Source of the DNA: Candidatus Hikarchaeia archaeon HikBin4
GTDB lineage: Archaea > Halobacteriota > Halobacteria > Halobacteriales > Hikarchaeaceae
Direction of reading: 5' to 3'
Assembly: GCA_009889685.1 (NCBI GenBank)
Contig: WTZT01000019.1
Span: 1 to 9,078 of the forward strand
DNA length: 9,078 nt
In this document: in pieces, positions 6,077 to 9,078 of the stretch
How positions within the stretch are numbered: the first letter of the stretch is position 1
Layout: every line of letters begins with the position of its first letter
Notes under the pieces: model-generated
What the model saw: the letters and a program-made list of their open reading frames with translations, nothing else
Databases searched by the model: none
What the model was told of the DNA's origin: nothing
Position numbers and translations under genes: made by a program

Positions 6077-7297
6077 ATGGGGCGAATAGTACATACAGGA
6101 GATACGCATATTGGATATCTTCAATATCATTTGTCTTCCAGAAGAGAAGATTTTTTAGAGGCATTTAGAAAAGTAGTACAAGACGCAATAGAGGGAGAAT
6201 TTGATGCAATTGTTCATGCAGGTGATCTGTTTCATAAAGCAAATCCGGATCTTATCGATATTGCAGGCATAATCGAAATTCTACAATTGGCTAAAGATAA
6301 CATCCCAGTTCTTGCAGTGGTAGGAAACCATGAGATGCGGCGGAGAATACAATGGATTGATGTGTTTGAGAGATTGGGTTTGGTTACACACCTTGGGAAA
6401 GATCCATATATTATTGAAGATAAGAAGGGGAATGTTGCAATATATGGGATGGATTATGTTCATCCAAATGGAAGAGCGGGGCTTGATTACCAGTTTGAAG
6501 ATAGTTCATCGAAATATAAAATTCTAGTTTCTCATGGTCAGTTTACCCCATTGGTGCTCGTACCAGGACGGGATACATGGGATATAGAGAAGGTATTGAA
6601 ATCTTCTAACGTTAGATTTGATGCGGTGCTACTTGGAGATGAACATATCCAGAAGCAAAAGAAAATAGGAGATGTATGGGTAACGTATTGTGGTTCGACT
6701 GAAAGGGGGTCAATAGCAGAACGTGAAAGAAGAAGTTACAATATCATCGATTTGGAAGACGGGGTGAAAATCAGCACAAAAAAGATTCAAACTCGTAAAT
6801 TTGTATACATGCCAGATATAGAAATTCCAGAAGGAGAAGATATCGGATATCTATATGACCAGATAAAAGAACAAGAACATGGATTTATAGATGCAATTGT
6901 GGTTATGACTGTGGACGGGGAGGGGATAAAAATACCTATCTCAGAGGTAGAAGAATATTGTAAGAACGCGGGTGCAATTCACGTTATAATTAAACCGGGT
7001 GAGGAAAAAATCGAGAAAGCAGGTATAAAAGAATGGGTCTATTTTGAAGATCCAGCAGAAGCTGTGGAAAATAGAATTGGCTCAATGGGATTAAGTGAAG
7101 CTGCTCAGTGTATAGATATGTTAGTAAGAGATGAGAATATAGTAGATAGCAATCTCAAAATGCATGTGAAGGGTTCAATAGAAGAAATAATAGGAGAATC
7201 AAAAAAGTTTGATAAGGTACCCGTTCAAAGCGAAATAGAAGAAATACCAGTGGATAACAAAGAGGGGAATGGACATACCCTCGGTGATTTTTCATGA
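6077..7297 (+). CDS. mre11: DNA double-strand break repair nuclease Mre11
   Basis: The manganese-dependent exonuclease/endonuclease subunit of the Mre11-Rad50 complex, which recognises and processes DNA double-strand breaks. The 406-residue protein starts with the calcineurin-like phosphoesterase motif GDTHIGY (Asp9, His11) and continues with HAGDLFH (Asp50), VGNHE (Asn84, His85), SHGQF (His153) and GDEH (Asp188, His190). Most Mre11 proteins have GHxH at the last motif; here Asp replaces the first His, as I recall for haloarchaeal orthologues. The capping domain and a Rad50-binding helical region (about 330-375) follow, then a polar linker and a terminal HTLGDFS. Length is within the archaeal range. 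The stop overlaps the rad50 start (ATGA), so the two are probably translated in a coupled way. herA and nurA, which accompany this pair in many thermophilic archaea, are not seen here. Confidence 0.95.
   Translation: MGRIVHTGDTHIGYLQYHLSSRREDFLEAFRKVVQDAIEGEFDAIVHAGDLFHKANPDLIDIAGIIEILQLAKDNIPVLAVVGNHEMRRRIQWIDVFERLGLVTHLGKDPYIIEDKKGNVAIYGMDYVHPNGRAGLDYQFEDSSSKYKILVSHGQFTPLVLVPGRDTWDIEKVLKSSNVRFDAVLLGDEHIQKQKKIGDVWVTYCGSTERGSIAERERRSYNIIDLEDGVKISTKKIQTRKFVYMPDIEIPEGEDIGYLYDQIKEQEHGFIDAIVVMTVDGEGIKIPISEVEEYCKNAGAIHVIIKPGEEKIEKAGIKEWVYFEDPAEAVENRIGSMGLSEAAQCIDMLVRDENIVDSNLKMHVKGSIEEIIGESKKFDKVPVQSEIEEIPVDNKEGNGHTLGDFS
7283..7288 (+). promoter_or_regulatory. Ribosome binding site of rad50 inside the mre11 3' end
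   Basis: GGTGAT is complementary to the conserved 3' end of archaeal 16S rRNA and lies five bases before the rad50 ATG at 7294. The same six bases are the Gly403 and Asp404 codons of Mre11, so the site is built into the Mre11 tail. This supports the rad50 start and coupled translation. Confidence 0.6.
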
Positions 7298-9078
7298 AGT
7301 TTGAGCAGCTACAGTTACTAAATTTTAAACCATATAAAGAAATTCAAGTAGACTTCAAAGAAGGAGTAACTGTAATTTATGGTCCAAATGGGTCTGGAAA
7401 ATCAACTTTATTGGATGCGTGCTTTTTTGCACTATATGGAAAGATATCTTCAAGGAGTAGATTGGAAGAAATAATAACCAAAGGCGAAAAAAAAGCACAA
7501 GTTAGTTTAATCTTTTCACAGGGAGAAGAATCATTCAATATCGAGAGAGAAATCACGATGAGAGGGAATGCTGCAGTAACTACAAAGTGCAAATTAGAAA
7601 CTCCAACGGAAGTCATATCGGGTAGTGGCCCAGTTGGGAAAGAAATTGAAAAAATACTGGGAATGAGTCATGAAGACTTTATAAGTTGTGCGTATGTTCG
7701 TCAAGGTGATATAAATAGGTTAATAGAGGCAACACCGACAGAGAGACAAGCACTAATAGATGGATTATTGCAACTCGGTTTGCTCAAAAAATATGGAGAT
7801 AGAGTTTCCATAGCCCGTCGGGCAATAGTAGAGATAGCTTCAGAACAAAAAGGTGCAATTGAGGAACTAAATAACCAATTGAATCGAAAGGAGGGGAGAA
7901 ATATAGCAAGAGAGATTAGAGAATTGGAGGACGAAGGAAGTAAAATCGATAAAAAAATTACACCACTAGAAAGGAATCGAGAAGAAAAACAAAATGGGGT
8001 AAAAAGGCTTAAAGAAATTATTGATTCTCATGACGAAAATAAAAAAGAAATAGGAGATCTTAGAGGTAACAAAAATAAAACTAGTGAAAAATTGAAGGAA
8101 TTAAAAAATAGCACGTCCCAAATTGTAGAAGGGATAATAAGCGCAAGAAATAAGATACAAGAAAGGACAGAAAAAAAACGAGAATTGTCAGAAACAATAG
8201 ACAAACTTTTGGGAAAAAGTGGAGAGAAAGTACCCTATAATCTAGCTCGTGTGGACTCCTTTAGGAATGAAGTGACAAGCTTGAAAATTGAGATAAAAAC
8301 GAGTCAGAATGGGATTGAAAAAATGGAAAAGTTGATAGAAGAGGGGAAATGTCCAGAATGTGGTAAAGAGATCGAAGGTGCTCCGAGAATTGCGTCGTTA
8401 CAAGAAGATAAAAAAATATTATCTGAAAAAAATCATTTGTTGGAGAAGATGGACAAAAGATGGAAAGTGAGTAATGAGTTGATAGATAAATTAAAATCGT
8501 ATGAAGATATTAACGGCGAAATTAAACAAATTAATGGGCAATTAAGTACACTAGAATCAGGGGAAAAAATATTAGAAGATTCAATTAAAGATAAACAAAA
8601 TTTATTCGAAGAAGATCAGAAAAAACTGAGAAAATTAGAAGGAGAATTAGGTGAAAAGGAGAAATTAAAAGATATCGAAAATAAGAGAATAGTGGTGGAA
8701 TTAGAGATAAAAAATATTGAAGAAGAGTTAGAAAAATTGAAGAAACAAAAAGAGAAAATTGGTATTGAAAAGGTACAGAAAGAATTAGAAAAGAAAGAGC
8801 TTAAAAAATTAAATGAAAGGCTCAAAATCCTCGAAAATGACAAGAAAGATATAGAATCATTGACAGATGAAAGTGAAAAATTGAAAAAATTCTATGAAGA
8901 TCTACGGGTGGAATCGAGACAAAAAAATCTCAACCGACTAGAAGTTTTGTTAAATAATACGTTTCGGATGATATATCAAAATGATGCATATTCTCAAATT
9001 GAACTTGATGAATCTTATGACATATTAGTGTATCAAAAAGATGGGGAATCGTTGAATCCCAGGCAATTGTCAGGGGGA
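7294..9078 (+). CDS. rad50: DNA double-strand break repair ATPase Rad50 (3' end missing)
   Basis: The SMC-like ATPase partner of Mre11, which holds DNA ends and controls the nuclease through ATP binding. The frame is open without a stop for 595 codons to the window edge. The N-terminal lobe has Walker A GPNGSGKST (residues 30-38) and the Q-loop YVRQGD (Gln137). A Lys/Glu-rich coiled coil (about 150-345) leads to the zinc hook CPEC (Cys353, Cys356), then a returning coiled coil (about 362-545) and the C-terminal lobe. The last residues, RQLSGG, begin the ABC signature motif; Walker B and the D-loop lie beyond the edge. Archaeal Rad50 proteins usually have about 850-900 residues with the hook near 440; here the hook is at 353 and the signature at 592, so the arms are clearly shorter. 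The start overlaps the mre11 stop and has a GGTGAT site. Base composition is very A-rich, reflecting Lys/Glu codons. Confidence 0.96.
   Translation, partial: MKFEQLQLLNFKPYKEIQVDFKEGVTVIYGPNGSGKSTLLDACFFALYGKISSRSRLEEIITKGEKKAQVSLIFSQGEESFNIEREITMRGNAAVTTKCKLETPTEVISGSGPVGKEIEKILGMSHEDFISCAYVRQGDINRLIEATPTERQALIDGLLQLGLLKKYGDRVSIARRAIVEIASEQKGAIEELNNQLNRKEGRNIAREIRELEDEGSKIDKKITPLERNREEKQNGVKRLKEIIDSHDENKKEIGDLRGNKNKTSEKLKELKNSTSQIVEGIISARNKIQERTEKKRELSETIDKLLGKSGEKVPYNLARVDSFRNEVTSLKIEIKTSQNGIEKMEKLIEEGKCPECGKEIEGAPRIASLQEDKKILSEKNHLLEKMDKRWKVSNELIDKLKSYEDINGEIKQINGQLSTLESGEKILEDSIKDKQNLFEEDQKKLRKLEGELGEKEKLKDIENKRIVVELEIKNIEEELEKLKKQKEKIGIEKVQKELEKKELKKLNERLKILENDKKDIESLTDESEKLKKFYEDLRVESRQKNLNRLEVLLNNTFRMIYQNDAYSQIELDESYDILVYQKDGESLNPRQLSGG
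8341..8370 (+). other. Rad50 zinc-hook codons
   Basis: These codons encode the turn EGKCPECGKE, with Cys353 and Cys356 forming the CxxC zinc hook. Two such hooks from different Rad50 molecules share one zinc ion and join complexes at their coiled-coil tips. The local sequence is canonical. Confidence 0.9.

Noticed and set aside
7377..7616. A 79-codon open frame on - at the start of rad50
   Set aside because: It is antisense to the Walker A and N-lobe coding region and has no own signals.
8616..8843. A 75-codon Phe/Ser-rich open frame on - inside rad50
   Set aside because: It is the antisense of the Lys/Glu-rich coiled coil; the composition is explained by AAA and GAA codons read backwards.
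8040..8900. Apparent A-rich low-complexity repeats in rad50
   Set aside because: They reflect coiled-coil Lys/Glu codons; no exact tandem unit is present and the frame is intact.

Overview
The window looks like a stretch of a euryarchaeal chromosome carrying conserved housekeeping genes. The encoded proteins resemble haloarchaeal orthologues in several motifs: the HTH-mre11-rad50 cluster next to a proteasome-activating nucleotidase, the G-D-x-H metal motif of Mre11, the archaeal RFC large subunit and the archaeal-type aspartate-semialdehyde dehydrogenase. The DNA is clearly AT-rich, however, and the proteins are rich in Lys, Ile and Asn, without the strong acidic bias of salt-in halophiles. 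I infer a non-halophilic relative of the Haloarchaea, for example the marine lineage called Marine Group IV or Hikarchaeia. That placement is a guess from protein resemblance, not a measurement.

Layout, left to right: (1) the 3' part of an aspartate-semialdehyde dehydrogenase gene on +, convergent with (2) a stand-alone malic enzyme on -. (3) A half-size CtaA/COX15 heme A synthase on + is divergent from the malic enzyme and convergent with (4) the replication factor C large subunit on -, which ends in a clear PCNA-binding (PIP) box. (5) A 37-codon single-span membrane peptide on +, probably unannotated, lies between rfcL and pan. (6) The proteasome-activating ATPase PAN is on -. (7) A winged-helix regulator, mre11 and rad50 follow on +; rad50 runs off the right edge just after its LSGG signature motif begins.

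The genes fall into functional blocks. Amino-acid and central carbon metabolism (asd, malic enzyme) and heme for terminal oxidases (ctaA, implying aerobic respiration) are on the left. Clamp loading, regulated proteolysis and double-strand-break repair are on the right. mre11 and rad50 overlap by four bases (ATGA), so their products are probably made in a coupled way, and the small HTH gene just upstream is the obvious candidate regulator.

Promoters look archaeal. The HTH gene has a good BRE/TATA pair at about -27 from its ATG, the pan start has an inverted repeat that brackets its TATA-like element, and several genes lack a Shine-Dalgarno site, which fits leaderless transcription. I see no rRNA, tRNA, CRISPR array, transposase or phage gene. 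No new multi-gene system is evident. The points most worth a second look are the small membrane peptide, the PAN C-terminus lacking a canonical HbYX motif, the unusually short Rad50 coiled coils and the inverted repeat at the pan promoter.
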